Shown one piece after another: positions 39,028 to 47,055 of a stretch of 64,000 nucleotides of DNA. Each line of letters starts with the position of its first letter. Position 1 is the stretch's first letter. The notes beneath the pieces are model-generated. The model was given only the letters and a program-made list of their open reading frames with translations. It was not told where the DNA came from and did no database searches. Source of the stretch: Streptomyces sp. NBS 14/10. GTDB lineage: Bacteria > Actinomycetota > Actinomycetes > Streptomycetales > Streptomycetaceae. The stretch lies in assembly GCF_002224125.1 (NCBI RefSeq), contig NZ_NCSM01000029.1, positions 392 through 64,391 on the forward strand. The letters run 5' to 3'. A program made the position numbers and the translations under genes.

Positions 39028-39205
39028 CTCGCCGCCGACTGTGTCGGCTACGACCAGGACCTGTTCCGCGACGCCTATGTCGCCGAACTCGCCGACTTCA
39101 CCGAGCGCGTGCGCACCGCGGGCACCCCCTCCGTCACCGGCCAGGACGCCCGCGCCGCGCTGTCCATGGCCCTCGCCGCCATCCAGTGGGTCTCCGCTGC
39201 GCGAG
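39028..39205 (+). pseudogene. Gfo/Idh/MocA dehydrogenase remnant, C-terminal piece
   Basis: Encodes CVGYDQDLFRDAYVAELADF followed by TPSVTGQDARAALSMALAA, the end of an inositol-2-dehydrogenase-like protein. It follows the truncated tnpB directly in another frame. Together with 37461-37574 it shows one gene that was interrupted and then lost its middle. Confidence 0.75.
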
Positions 39206-39217
39206 GGTTACGGGAGG

Positions 39218-40015
39218 CTACGGGAGGATGGAGTCGACATAGCCGCCGTCGACGCGCACGGCCCCGCCCGTGGTGGCCGACGCGAAGGAAGAGCTGAGGT
39301 AGACGGCCATATTGGCGATCTCCTCCGGCTCGATCAGCCTCTGGAGCAGCGACTGGGGCCGGTGCTTGGCCATGAACTCCCGCTGCGCCTCGTCCCAGGG
39401 CAGGCTGGAGTCCACCAGTTCGTACACGAACTCCTCGACGCCGCCGGTGTGCGTCGGCCCGGCGATCAGCGAGTTGACGGTCACCCCGGAACCCGCGGCA
39501 TCCTTGGCGAAGCCGCGGGTCACCGCGAGCAGCGCGGTCTTCGACATGCCGTAGTGGATCATCTCGGCGGGGATGACGACGGCGGAGTCGCTGGCGACGT
39601 TCATGATCCGGCCCCAGGACCGGCTCTTCATCGCGGGCAGATAGGCGCGGATCATCCGTACGGCCGCCAACACGTTCACCTCGAAATAGCGGCGCCACTC
39701 GTCGTCGCTGATCTCCAGCGCCGGAACGGCGCCGAAGATGCCCAGGTTGTTGATGAGGATGTCGACGTCCGGGACGGCCGTGGTGACCTGCTGGGCGCCG
39801 TCTTCGGTGGTGATGTCACCCGGGGCGGGGACAAAGCTGCCACCGCCGTCCGCCGCCCCCTCCAGTTTCGCGATGGCGGCGGCCACGGACTCCTCCCGGC
39901 GTCCGTTGACGGCGACACGGGCGCCCGCCCGCGCCAGTCCGGCGGCGATGGCGAAGCCGATGCCCTGGGTCGACCCGGTGACGAGGGCGGTTTTGCCGGA
40001 GAGATCGATCAGCAC
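39218..40015 (-). CDS. Short-chain dehydrogenase/reductase
   Basis: A 265-residue classical SDR: cofactor motif TGSTQGIG, NNLG in place of NNAG, catalytic Ser in NVASDSA and YGMSK. It probably oxidises or reduces a sugar or small alcohol with NAD(P)(H). GTG 40015 is chosen for GGAGGAG upstream; the longer frame to 40213 covers the promoter. It may belong to the acid-sugar region, but no substrate is readable. Confidence 0.88.
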   Translation of the reverse strand: MLIDLSGKTALVTGSTQGIGFAIAAGLARAGARVAVNGRREESVAAAIAKLEGAADGGGSFVPAPGDITTEDGAQQVTTAVPDVDILINNLGIFGAVPALEISDDEWRRYFEVNVLAAVRMIRAYLPAMKSRSWGRIMNVASDSAVVIPAEMIHYGMSKTALLAVTRGFAKDAAGSGVTVNSLIAGPTHTGGVEEFVYELVDSSLPWDEAQREFMAKHRPQSLLQRLIEPEEIANMAVYLSSSFASATTGGAVRVDGGYVDSILP

Positions 40016-40154
40016 GGTGCTCCTCCAAAGGGATGCGGTACGCGGACCAAGAGACGTTGCGTGTCGGGTGTCCATGCCGGTGCCGCGGAAACAGCGGCCC
40101 GGGGTGGCCCGGGGTGGTGTGCGGTCGCGGGGCCACACCGGGTGACAAGCGATC

Positions 40155-40183
40155 ACGGTAATTGCATACGCGTTTAGTTGCAA
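40155..40183 (-). promoter_or_regulatory. Candidate sigma-70-type promoter for the SDR gene
   Basis: On the - strand TTGCAA (40183-40178) and TACCGT (40160-40155) are 17 bp apart, about 140 bp upstream of the SDR start. The AT-rich patch stands out from its surroundings. The TTGCAA and TTGCAT arms around it could also be a repressor dyad. Confidence 0.45.
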
Positions 40184-40341
40184 GCGCGCTCTATCTGTGT
40201 TCCGGTGGCGCACGGATCACCACCTGTTGACCCGCTCGGACGCGAGGGGCGGCACGTAGAGTGGATCGGATACGGAGGCGGTCCGGGCCGCGGACGCGGG
40301 GGGTGCGGAGTGAGTGATCACAGCGAGGCGGGGGCGGTCGC

Positions 40342-41100
40342 GTGACTCAGTGCGATGCGATGTACCGATTCGTCGAGGACGAGACGGAGCGGGAGATTCT
40401 GACCGCGACCGATGTCCGAGGCTTCTTCGTCGAGCCGTCGGTCGGTGAGTCGGAGATCATCACGGCGGTCGGATCGGCACTGCGGCCGGAGCGGGTCCCC
40501 GTGCTCTTCGAGGACGTCGAAATGCAGGTAAGAGACGTCCGAGGGCGCGAGATCGGCGGCTACTACATCGGCAGAGTCGAGGTGACGGACTTCAGGGACA
40601 GTGTGAGCGTCCCGGGCGGGACCGATCTGGCCCTGTCCTTCTTCGGATTCGGCTCCCCCTATCCGTATGCGGGGGAGATCTGGCAGGCGTGGGCGCAGAG
40701 TTCTCCGGCGGAATCCGGAATGTGGAAGAGGCTTCCCCCCGAAGCACATGACAGCTGGCTCCACGTGGTCCAAATGGCCTGGTTCCGCACGGGCCACCAG
40801 GCCAAACGCTATGGGGATACGACCACGTGTGAAATCGCGGGAGCGGATCTCGCCGATATCGCGGGCTTTTACTGCGAGCTGGGCGAGGCGGTCAATGGAC
40901 CGGGCGGCTATTTCGGCTCCAATCCCAGCGCACTCGACGACTGCCTCATCAACAGCGGTGCCCGCCGGGAATCGCCTTTCCGGCTGGTGTGGCGCGACTT
41001 CGAGAGCTCGCGGCGCGCCATCGGCGACGAAGATCTGGACGTTGTGATCTCCGTGCTGCGTGAATACGGAATCGAGATCGAGTACCCGTCCTCCGGCTGA
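40342..41100 (+). CDS. Barstar-domain protein (putative RNase inhibitor/immunity protein)
   Basis: 252 residues. The C-terminal third matches barstar: LADIAGFYCELGEAVNGPGG, then YFGSNPSALDDCL with the conserved Tyr/Asn/Asp-Cys pattern, and a final FRLVWRDFE...LREYGIEI strand-helix. Barstars bind and block barnase-type RNases. The N-terminal 150 residues are an unassigned domain. No barnase-like or polymorphic toxin gene is adjacent, so it is an orphan immunity-like gene. The start is GTG 40342 or ATG 40360; a 12-codon GTG frame (40310-40345) overlaps it and may couple translation. Confidence 0.75.
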   Translation: MTQCDAMYRFVEDETEREILTATDVRGFFVEPSVGESEIITAVGSALRPERVPVLFEDVEMQVRDVRGREIGGYYIGRVEVTDFRDSVSVPGGTDLALSFFGFGSPYPYAGEIWQAWAQSSPAESGMWKRLPPEAHDSWLHVVQMAWFRTGHQAKRYGDTTTCEIAGADLADIAGFYCELGEAVNGPGGYFGSNPSALDDCLINSGARRESPFRLVWRDFESSRRAIGDEDLDVVISVLREYGIEIEYPSSG

Positions 41101-41178
41101 TGGCCCGGCTGATGGCGTGGTCGGCGCCGGGCCTCGGCGCGGTGGGAATGCCGGGGCCCGCCAGGCGTTGAACCGTGT

Positions 41179-42189
41179 GTGAGCTCTGTGATCGCCTCGG
41201 CCCGCTTCTCGATCCTCGACCGCTCGCGGATCCGGGAGGGATTCGGCGGTCCGCAGGCGCTGCGCGACACCGTGCGCCTGGCCCAGGAGGTGGAACGGCT
41301 CGGCTACCACCGGATCTGGGTCGCCGAGCACCACGGCGTGCCCGGTGTCGCGGGCTCGGCGCCGACCGTGCTGGCCGCGGCGATCGCCGCAGCCACGCAT
41401 ACGATCCGGGTCGGCACCGGCGGGGTGATGCTGCCGAACCACCAACCGCTCGTGGTCGCCGAGCAGTTCGGCGTCCTTGAGTCCCTTTTCCCCGGGCGGA
41501 TCGATATGGGCCTGGGCCGCTCGGTCGGCTTCACCAACGGCGTGCGCAGGGCGCTGGGCCGGGACAAGGACGACGCCGACGACTTCGCGGGGCAGTTGGC
41601 CGAGCTCCTTGGCTGGTTCGAGGGCACCTCGCCGACCCGCGTCCATGCCCGCCCCGCCGAGGGGCTGCGCGTGCCGCCGTACGTCCTGGCCACCGGCGAG
41701 GGCGCGGCGATCGCCGCCGAGGCCGGGCTTCCGCTGGTGATCGGCGACCTCAGGGGCCGCGAGAAGCTGCTGCATGCGATCGAGCGCTACCGCGGCGCCT
41801 TCCGGCCGTCCGCATGGGCCGACGAACCGTACGTCATCGCCGCGGGCACGGTCGCCGTCGCCGAAACCCCCGAACTGGCGCGCCGGCTGCTGATCCCCGA
41901 GGCGTGGGCCATCGCGTACTCGAGCACCCACGGCACGTTCCCGGCGCTCGCCCCGGCCGAGGAGATCGAGCGGCGGACCATGAGCCCGAAGGAGCGGGAT
42001 CTCTACGAGTCGCACCTGCGCGGCCATATCCATGGCACGGAGGAGCAGGTGGCCGATGAGCTGGAGACGGTGATCAAGGAGACCGGCGCCCAGGAGATCA
42101 TGGTCACGACCAGCACCTACGACCGGGACGCCCTGATCGCATCGCACCGCGGGCTGGCCCGGATCGCGGGGCTCAGCGGCGGCCGATGA
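41179..42189 (+). CDS. Luciferase-like flavin-dependent monooxygenase
   Basis: 336 residues of the LLM-class TIM-barrel oxidoreductases: RIWVAEHHGVPGVAGSAPTV, TIRVGTGGVMLPNHQPL and ESLFPGRIDMGLGR are the standard strands of the MsnO8-like subfamily. It uses FMNH2 supplied by a reductase. The substrate is unknown and it stands alone. The start is GTG 41179, with no strong Shine-Dalgarno sequence. Confidence 0.88.
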   Translation: MSSVIASARFSILDRSRIREGFGGPQALRDTVRLAQEVERLGYHRIWVAEHHGVPGVAGSAPTVLAAAIAAATHTIRVGTGGVMLPNHQPLVVAEQFGVLESLFPGRIDMGLGRSVGFTNGVRRALGRDKDDADDFAGQLAELLGWFEGTSPTRVHARPAEGLRVPPYVLATGEGAAIAAEAGLPLVIGDLRGREKLLHAIERYRGAFRPSAWADEPYVIAAGTVAVAETPELARRLLIPEAWAIAYSSTHGTFPALAPAEEIERRTMSPKERDLYESHLRGHIHGTEEQVADELETVIKETGAQEIMVTTSTYDRDALIASHRGLARIAGLSGGR

Positions 42190-42227
42190 GTGGGTAGCCG
42201 ATGAGCCCGCAGCCGATGGGCGGGTAG
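42182..42227 (+). repeat. Three 15-bp tandem repeats after the monooxygenase stop
   Basis: Three GCCGATG-led units at 42182, 42197 and 42212 start at the stop codon of the monooxygenase gene. They are likely a slippage product with no evident function. Confidence 0.75.
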
Positions 42228-42400
42228 GCGTTCCCGTTCCGCGTCCCGCGGGATCGTCTCGTTGCCCGCCATCCCCGCAGGTCACAGCGGTGGTCGTCCC
42301 TCTTTGAGCTCAGCTGTCCTGCAACGGTGGCCGCCGCCGGGCCCCGTCCCCAAGCTCGGTCGGAGCAAGGGGACGGAGCGGAAGGACAGCAGCCATCACC

Positions 42401-43327
42401 ATGTGCGGCACCACACAAGACCCGCCACACCAGCCGACCGAGTTGCACCTCGGCCCGGTGCGCCTGCTGATGCCGCGCTCTGCCGGCCCGTCCGCGGGTT
42501 CCGCAAGAGACGGCGCATCGTGGGGTCGCGCCCGTTGGGGGACGGCGGAGGTGTGGCAGGTGGTGCTGGCCTCGGGCGGGCCGCTCACGCTGGGCCGCGG
42601 CCACGACGCGGTCCGCCTCGCCCCGGGGGCTCTGGCCCTGTGGGCCCCGCCGGATGCCGCGATGCCCCTGACGGTCCGCGGCGCGCCATCGGCTCGGGCG
42701 TTGGTGGTGTGTCTGCCGCGCCGGGCGTTACCGGTCCCGGCGCGGCTGGTGTGCTCCCCGGCGGCCCGGCCTCTGGAGTCGGCGGGCGGCGCGGGGGCGC
42801 TGTTGGCCGGCCTCCTCATGGGCCTCGCCGCCCAGGCGGCGGAGGTGGAGGAGTGGCAGGCGACATGGCTGGGCTCGGCGGTGGTCGACCTCACGGTCGC
42901 CCTCCTCAGCGGCGTGGCCGACTTGGGGGACCGCGGGCGGTTGGGGGACCCCGGGCGGGCGATATCGCGGCGGGCGGCCCTGCTGGACGAGATCAAGACG
43001 TATATCGACCGGCGACTGACGGATCCCGACCTGGACCCGGCCGGTATCGCCAGAGCCCATCACATCTCCCTGCGCTATGTGCACCAGATCTTCCAGCGGG
43101 ACGAGCGGACCGTCCGGGGCTATATCCGGGAGCGGCGGCTGGAACACTGCCGGGCCGATCTGCTCAGCCCCGGCCGCGCCGCCGAGAGCGTAGGCCGGAT
43201 CATGGCGCGATGGGGGTTCCGGGACGCGGCGGTGTTCGCGCGGGCGTTCAAGCGCGCGTACGGACTGCCCCCGGCGGAGTACCGAAGGCGTCTGGCACCC
43301 ATGGCACACGGGGCTCGGGACAGCTGA
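42401..43327 (+). CDS. AraC-family transcriptional regulator
   Basis: 308 residues. The N-terminal half is a cupin-like sensing domain; the C-terminal 100 residues hold two HTHs (DPAGIARAHHISLRYVHQIFQ and SVGRIMARWGFRDAAVFARAFK), with the family ending GLPPAEYRRR. It resembles the AraC/AfsR-associated regulators with an AraC_binding_2 domain. A TTA codon at 42728-42730 suggests bldA control. ATG 42401 has GAAGGAC upstream. The target is unknown. Confidence 0.88.
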   Translation: MCGTTQDPPHQPTELHLGPVRLLMPRSAGPSAGSARDGASWGRARWGTAEVWQVVLASGGPLTLGRGHDAVRLAPGALALWAPPDAAMPLTVRGAPSARALVVCLPRRALPVPARLVCSPAARPLESAGGAGALLAGLLMGLAAQAAEVEEWQATWLGSAVVDLTVALLSGVADLGDRGRLGDPGRAISRRAALLDEIKTYIDRRLTDPDLDPAGIARAHHISLRYVHQIFQRDERTVRGYIRERRLEHCRADLLSPGRAAESVGRIMARWGFRDAAVFARAFKRAYGLPPAEYRRRLAPMAHGARDS

Positions 43328-43329
43328 AC

Positions 43330-44250
43330 TCAGCGGTTGCCGGCGCTGGGGGAGAGGGTGGGATCGGGGGCCTCGGTGAGATGGGTCGAGCCCCCTGGTC
43401 GGGTGCAGCCGTGCGCGCCCGAGGTGAGGACGGTGCACGCCCTGGCGGCCGACGGAGTGGCGGAGGCGACCATGGGGCTGTAGATGTCGGTGTCGTAGTG
43501 GACCTTGTCCTGGTACGAGGCGTGTTCGGCCGCCACCACCTTCGCGATGTCACCGGGGTGTCCCCAACTGATGCGGGACCACGCCGCCTTGCAGGAGTCG
43601 CTGTACCGTAACTCCACATACACGCCGTGGACCCTGGTCATGGCCGCGGTCCAGGCGTCTCCTGCGCAGCCCGTCTCCTTGGGGTTCTTTCCGGCGCAAC
43701 TCTCCTGGAAGCAGTGCGTGTACAGCTGCCCGGCCGACGAGGGGGAGGCCGAGTGTGCGACGGTGCGCGGCCCGGTGGAATCGCCCGGTCCCCACCACAC
43801 GACGGCGGCAGCGCCCAGTGCCAGGACGGTCACCACCGCTGCGGCGATCAGGAGAAGCTTGCCCCGCGCCGTGCGTCCGGCGGGCGGTGCGACGTCCTCC
43901 GTGTGCGCGGAAGGGGCAGTGGGGGCGGTGGAATCCGTGGACGTGGGGGAGTCCGCGGGCGATCCCCGTCCCGGTGCCTCACGGCCGCTCCAGGCCCGTT
44001 CGGCCAGCTCCCACAGCGCGGCCAGCCGGGCCGAATCGGCTCCCACGGCGCTGCCCAGCGACTCCACGGCCTGCCGCGGGGGCAGCGCCTTGCCGTTGAG
44101 ATACCGCTCCCAGGAGGACTTGCTGTGCAGGGTGCGCTCCGCGAGAGCGGCCAGGCTCAGCCCGCTGCGGTCCTTGTACTGGCGCAGTTGCTCGACGAGG
44201 TCGCGGACATCCGGATCGAGGTCCTGCGGCAGCGATTTCCAGTTGGCCAT
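43330..44250 (-). CDS. XRE-family HTH membrane protein with DUF2690 domain
   Basis: 306 residues: cytoplasmic XRE HTH (LSLAALAERTLHSKSSWERYLNGKALPP), a Thr/Ser/Pro linker, one membrane helix (LLLIAAAVVTVLALGAAAVVWW) and an extracytoplasmic DUF2690 domain with paired Cys (HCFQESC, TGC, DSC). The layout suits a membrane-tethered regulator sensing the cell envelope. ATG 44250 is chosen by alignment with the paralogue at 44889-45830; an upstream ATG at 44343 would add 31 residues. It ends 3 bp from the AraC gene (convergent). Confidence 0.82.
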   Translation of the reverse strand: MANWKSLPQDLDPDVRDLVEQLRQYKDRSGLSLAALAERTLHSKSSWERYLNGKALPPRQAVESLGSAVGADSARLAALWELAERAWSGREAPGRGSPADSPTSTDSTAPTAPSAHTEDVAPPAGRTARGKLLLIAAAVVTVLALGAAAVVWWGPGDSTGPRTVAHSASPSSAGQLYTHCFQESCAGKNPKETGCAGDAWTAAMTRVHGVYVELRYSDSCKAAWSRISWGHPGDIAKVVAAEHASYQDKVHYDTDIYSPMVASATPSAARACTVLTSGAHGCTRPGGSTHLTEAPDPTLSPSAGNR

Positions 44251-44380
44251 GGCCACATCCCAGCCTTGGTTTCCGCGTGATGCATACTCCTCTTTACGCC
44301 ACTCTGGTTTCAGCGGGTCGGACAGCAGCCGTTTTTCCGCCAACTGTCAGGGCCTCAGGCCGTTCAGGGGAGGAATGAGC

Positions 44381-44914
44381 ATGGCGCGCGGCGCCGTCGC
44401 GTCGAGGACGGTCACGGTGTTGGCGATGTCGGCCGTGCTGGCGCTGGGCGCGGCTCCCGGCGGCGCATCGCCCCCGCCCTCGTATGTGGACTCGTATGTG
44501 GGCTCGTATGTGGACGGGCAGGGGGCACTCGCCGACGACTGGCGGGACGAGCCGCAACTCGCCGTGGGACGGGTGCCACGCAGCGATCTGGTGGGGATGT
44601 GGCAGGGGGTGCTGTGGGCGGACGGCTATCTGCCCCGGTCCGGTGTCAGCTGTACGTACGACGCGGCGACCGCCGGGGCGACCCGGGTGTGGCAGAGCAA
44701 TCACGGCCTGGACGCGGACGGCATCGTGGGCACCGCGACCTTCGGCTTCGCCGGTCGGCGCCTCACCCGGATCCCGCCGTGGACGGCGTATCAGGGCGAG
44801 GAGCGGAACCTGCCGCTGCGCCGGTCGGGCAGCGGCGTGTACGAGGTGTACGACGGCGGCCGATTCCATGCCCTGCGGAGGGATGCCGTCACCCTCGTCC
44901 AGTGCCGCCACTGA
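44381..44914 (+). CDS. Secreted peptidoglycan-binding-domain protein
   Basis: 177 residues with a signal peptide (SRTVTVLAMSAVLALGAAPGGASP), a short SYV-repeat, and a PG_binding_1-type domain (LWADGYLPRSGVSCTYDAAT, VWQSNHGLDADGIVGTATF). It probably binds the cell wall. The GGGGAGGA site favours ATG 44381 over ATG 44375. It lies between two paralogous XRE-TM-DUF2690 genes, both on the other strand, and its 3' end overlaps one of them by 26 bp. A functional link (wall signal, membrane regulator) is plausible. Confidence 0.82.
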   Translation: MARGAVASRTVTVLAMSAVLALGAAPGGASPPPSYVDSYVGSYVDGQGALADDWRDEPQLAVGRVPRSDLVGMWQGVLWADGYLPRSGVSCTYDAATAGATRVWQSNHGLDADGIVGTATFGFAGRRLTRIPPWTAYQGEERNLPLRRSGSGVYEVYDGGRFHALRRDAVTLVQCRH

Positions 44915-45830
44915 CCGGGCCGATCCAGCTGTCGTGCTCGGTCACGCCGAGCTGCCGCCCCGCCACCACCACACAGGCCCGGGCCCGGTGCTGGTCGGCC
45001 GCCACCATCGCGGTGCGGGTCGCGCCCCGGGCCGCGGTCTGCGTAGCGGCCCCCGCGGCGGCGGCCAGCAGCCGTGCGGTGCCGCCCGCCGGATCCACTT
45101 CCGCCCATACCGTCCGGCACACCGGGCTGTACCGCAGGCGCAGGGTCCGGCCGTCCGCGCTCAGCGCATGGACCGTGACGCTGTCGCGGTCGCACCCCTC
45201 CCGGTAGGGATCCCGGCCCTGGCATGAGCGGCCCGCGCAACGCCCGGCCGCGGAAGCCGACCCCGGGGCGCGCAGGTCCCAGGGCCAGGCGGGTGAGCCC
45301 TCGGGCGCTCCCGGTGGCGCGCTGCGCGGGCGGGTGTCGCCGCTCCAGGGGCGTACGAGGAGCAGGAGGAGCAGTACGGCGAGCAGACCGCACCCCGCCA
45401 CCGCGGCGCCGACGACCGTCCTGCGGGACAGGCGCCGCACCCGGCCGGGCAACCAGGCGCGACCGGCAGCGCTTCCCGCCCCGCGATGTGCGGCCTCCGC
45501 CGCTTCTTCTGCTTCCGGCTCTTCCGCCGCCTTCGGATCTTCGGGCTCCTTCGGGCCCTGTTCCGCCGTCCAGGCGTCCGAGGCCGATTCCCACAGCACG
45601 CGCAGCAGCCCCCGGTCCGCCCGGGTGAGCCGGCCGAGCGCGTCGACGGCCTCCCACGGCGGCAGTGCCCGCCCGTTGAGATAGCGGTGCCACGACGAAC
45701 TGCTGTACGCCGTCTTGGTCGCGAGCGAGTTCAGGCTCAGCCGTGAGCGGTCCTTGTGCAGTCGTAGCTCTTCGGCCAGCCGCCGTGCCTGGGGCGGAAG
45801 TTCACCAGGCAGCGGTCGCCATCGGGCCAT
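44889..45830 (-). CDS. XRE-family HTH membrane protein with DUF2690 domain (paralogue)
   Basis: 313 residues with the same plan as 43330-44250: XRE HTH (LSLNSLATKTAYSSSSWHRYLNGRALPP), linker, membrane helix (VVGAAVAGCGLLAVLLLLLLV) and DUF2690 (RCAGRSCQGRDPYREGCDRD). ATG 45830 has GGAGGGG 7 bp upstream. The two copies are diverged, so the duplication is old. Confidence 0.82.
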   Translation of the reverse strand: MARWRPLPGELPPQARRLAEELRLHKDRSRLSLNSLATKTAYSSSSWHRYLNGRALPPWEAVDALGRLTRADRGLLRVLWESASDAWTAEQGPKEPEDPKAAEEPEAEEAAEAAHRGAGSAAGRAWLPGRVRRLSRRTVVGAAVAGCGLLAVLLLLLLVRPWSGDTRPRSAPPGAPEGSPAWPWDLRAPGSASAAGRCAGRSCQGRDPYREGCDRDSVTVHALSADGRTLRLRYSPVCRTVWAEVDPAGGTARLLAAAAGAATQTAARGATRTAMVAADQHRARACVVVAGRQLGVTEHDSWIGPVSGGTGRG

Positions 45831-45876
45831 CTGCATTCCCCTCCGCTGCCCTACCTGTCGCCCATGCGGTATCCTA

Positions 45877-45892
45877 CTCAGCAGTTGTTGAG
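45877..45892. promoter_or_regulatory. Near-palindrome downstream of a TATCCT -10 box
   Basis: CTCAGCAGTTGTTGAG (one mismatched pair) follows a TATCCT -10-like hexamer at 45870-45875 in the leader of the aldo/keto reductase. It could be an operator at the start of transcription. No clear -35 box is visible. Confidence 0.35.
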
Positions 45893-45910
45893 CCTTCTCG
45901 CCGCGGAACC

Positions 45911-45933
45911 GCCTCCGCCGAGGAGGCTTTTTT
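45911..45933 (+). terminator. Intrinsic terminator in the aldo/keto reductase leader (candidate attenuator)
   Basis: GCCTCC-GCCGA-GGAGGC followed by TTTTTT is a textbook intrinsic terminator, rare in this GC-rich genome. It lies upstream of the gene, and its 3' arm GGAGG is also the Shine-Dalgarno sequence of a 12-codon leader ORF. Transcription and translation of the leader could thus compete. Confidence 0.7.
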
Positions 45934-45934
45934 C

Positions 45935-45973
45935 ATGTCTGAAAACCACACCACTGAGGGGACGACCACGTGA
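45935..45973 (+). CDS. 12-residue leader peptide before the aldo/keto reductase
   Basis: Encodes MSENHTTEGTTT. GAGGAGG lies 8 bp upstream and its TGA (45971-45973) overlaps the GTG start (45970) of the reductase. Five of 12 residues are Thr. Its role is probably coupling or attenuation; it may also be only an upstream ORF. Confidence 0.5.
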   Translation: MSENHTTEGTTT

Positions 45974-46896
45974 GGCCGAGCATGACCGAAGAGCCGAGCA
46001 CGACCGAAGAGACACCCACCGCCGCGGCCGCGGGCACGTGGAAACTCGGCGATCTGACCGTCAACCGCCTTGGCTTCGGGGCGATGCGGCTGACCGGCAG
46101 CGCCGCCTTCGACCTCGGCACCCCGAGCGACCGCGACCGGTCGATCAGGGTGCTGCGGCGGGCGGTCGAGCTCGGCGTCAACCACATCGACACGGCGGCG
46201 TTCTACTTCTCGTCGCTGCGGTCCGCCAACGAGCTGATCAACCGGGCGCTGGCGCCCTACCCGGACGATCTCGTCATCGCCACGAAGGTCTGGCCGGCCA
46301 GGGACCCGTCGGGTGCTTGGTGGTGGGCCACACCGGACCAGTTGCGCGGTCAGGTCGAGGAGAATCTGCGCCAGCTGGGCCGTGACCACCTGGATGTGGT
46401 GAATCTGCGTGTCCCGCCGAGCCGCAGGTCCGGCTCCATCGCGGAACACTTCGGTGCGCTGGCCGACCTCCGGGACGCCGGGCTCATCCGCCACCTCGGC
46501 CTGTCCAATGTCACGCCCGAGCAGCTGGCCGAGGCTCAGGCCATCGCGCCGGTGGTCTGTGTGCAGAATGCCTATGGCGTCGGCGCGCCGGCCGAGGAGC
46601 GGGATTTTCTGCGGGCCTGTGGTGAGCAGGGCATCGCCTATGTGCCGTTCTACGCGATCGCCGGCGCCGGGCGCGATTCCGGAGCGAGCGCGACCGACGG
46701 TGAGGCGGTGCTCGCCACCGCCCGCGCACACCAGGTGACTCCCGCGCAGGTGCGGCTGGCGTGGACGTTGCGGCAGGGGCCGCATGTGCTGGCCATCCCC
46801 GGCACCGGGAACCCGGACCACCTCGTGGAGAACGTGGCCGCGGCGTCGCTGCGGCTCTCCGACGACGAGGTGTCGGTCATAGATACCGACGAATAG
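45970..46896 (+). CDS. Aldo/keto reductase
   Basis: A 308-residue (alpha/beta)8 NADPH oxidoreductase. Catalytic Asp and Tyr are seen in HIDTAAFY and Lys in ATKVW; the position of the usual catalytic His reads DVVNLRV, as in a subgroup of bacterial AKRs. It reduces aldehydes or ketones; substrate unknown. GTG 45970 has GAGGGG 8 bp upstream and is coupled to the leader ORF; ATG 45982 is an alternative. It is convergent with the gntP-type gene. Confidence 0.9.
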   Translation: MRPSMTEEPSTTEETPTAAAAGTWKLGDLTVNRLGFGAMRLTGSAAFDLGTPSDRDRSIRVLRRAVELGVNHIDTAAFYFSSLRSANELINRALAPYPDDLVIATKVWPARDPSGAWWWATPDQLRGQVEENLRQLGRDHLDVVNLRVPPSRRSGSIAEHFGALADLRDAGLIRHLGLSNVTPEQLAEAQAIAPVVCVQNAYGVGAPAEERDFLRACGEQGIAYVPFYAIAGAGRDSGASATDGEAVLATARAHQVTPAQVRLAWTLRQGPHVLAIPGTGNPDHLVENVAAASLRLSDDEVSVIDTDE

Positions 46897-46976
46897 ATGT
46901 CGGCGAAATAGATGCCGACGAGCTGTGACACCGAGGCGGTGACAGACAACACAGACAACTCGGTATGACACGCCAA

Positions 46977-47027
46977 CACGCGCTCGCTCCGGCACCGGAG
47001 GGGAACCGGCGTCGGAGCGAGCGCGTG
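46977..47027. terminator. Strong bidirectional terminator
   Basis: A 15-bp perfect stem (46977-46991 with 47013-47027), extended inward by further pairs, sits between the convergent aldo/keto reductase and permease genes. Confidence 0.85.
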
Positions 47028-47055
47028 GGTGATCGAACGATGGCGGTGGAGGTAG

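Noticed and set aside
39028..40177. Continuation of the tnpB frame to 761 residues
   Set aside because: After the truncated zinc ribbon it runs across the dehydrogenase remnant and antisense to a clear SDR gene; the composition is Pro/Ser/Arg-rich noise.
40310..40345. 12-codon GTG frame before the barstar-domain gene as a gene
   Set aside because: Too short and without a clear ribosome site; at most a coupling ORF, so only mentioned under the barstar entry.
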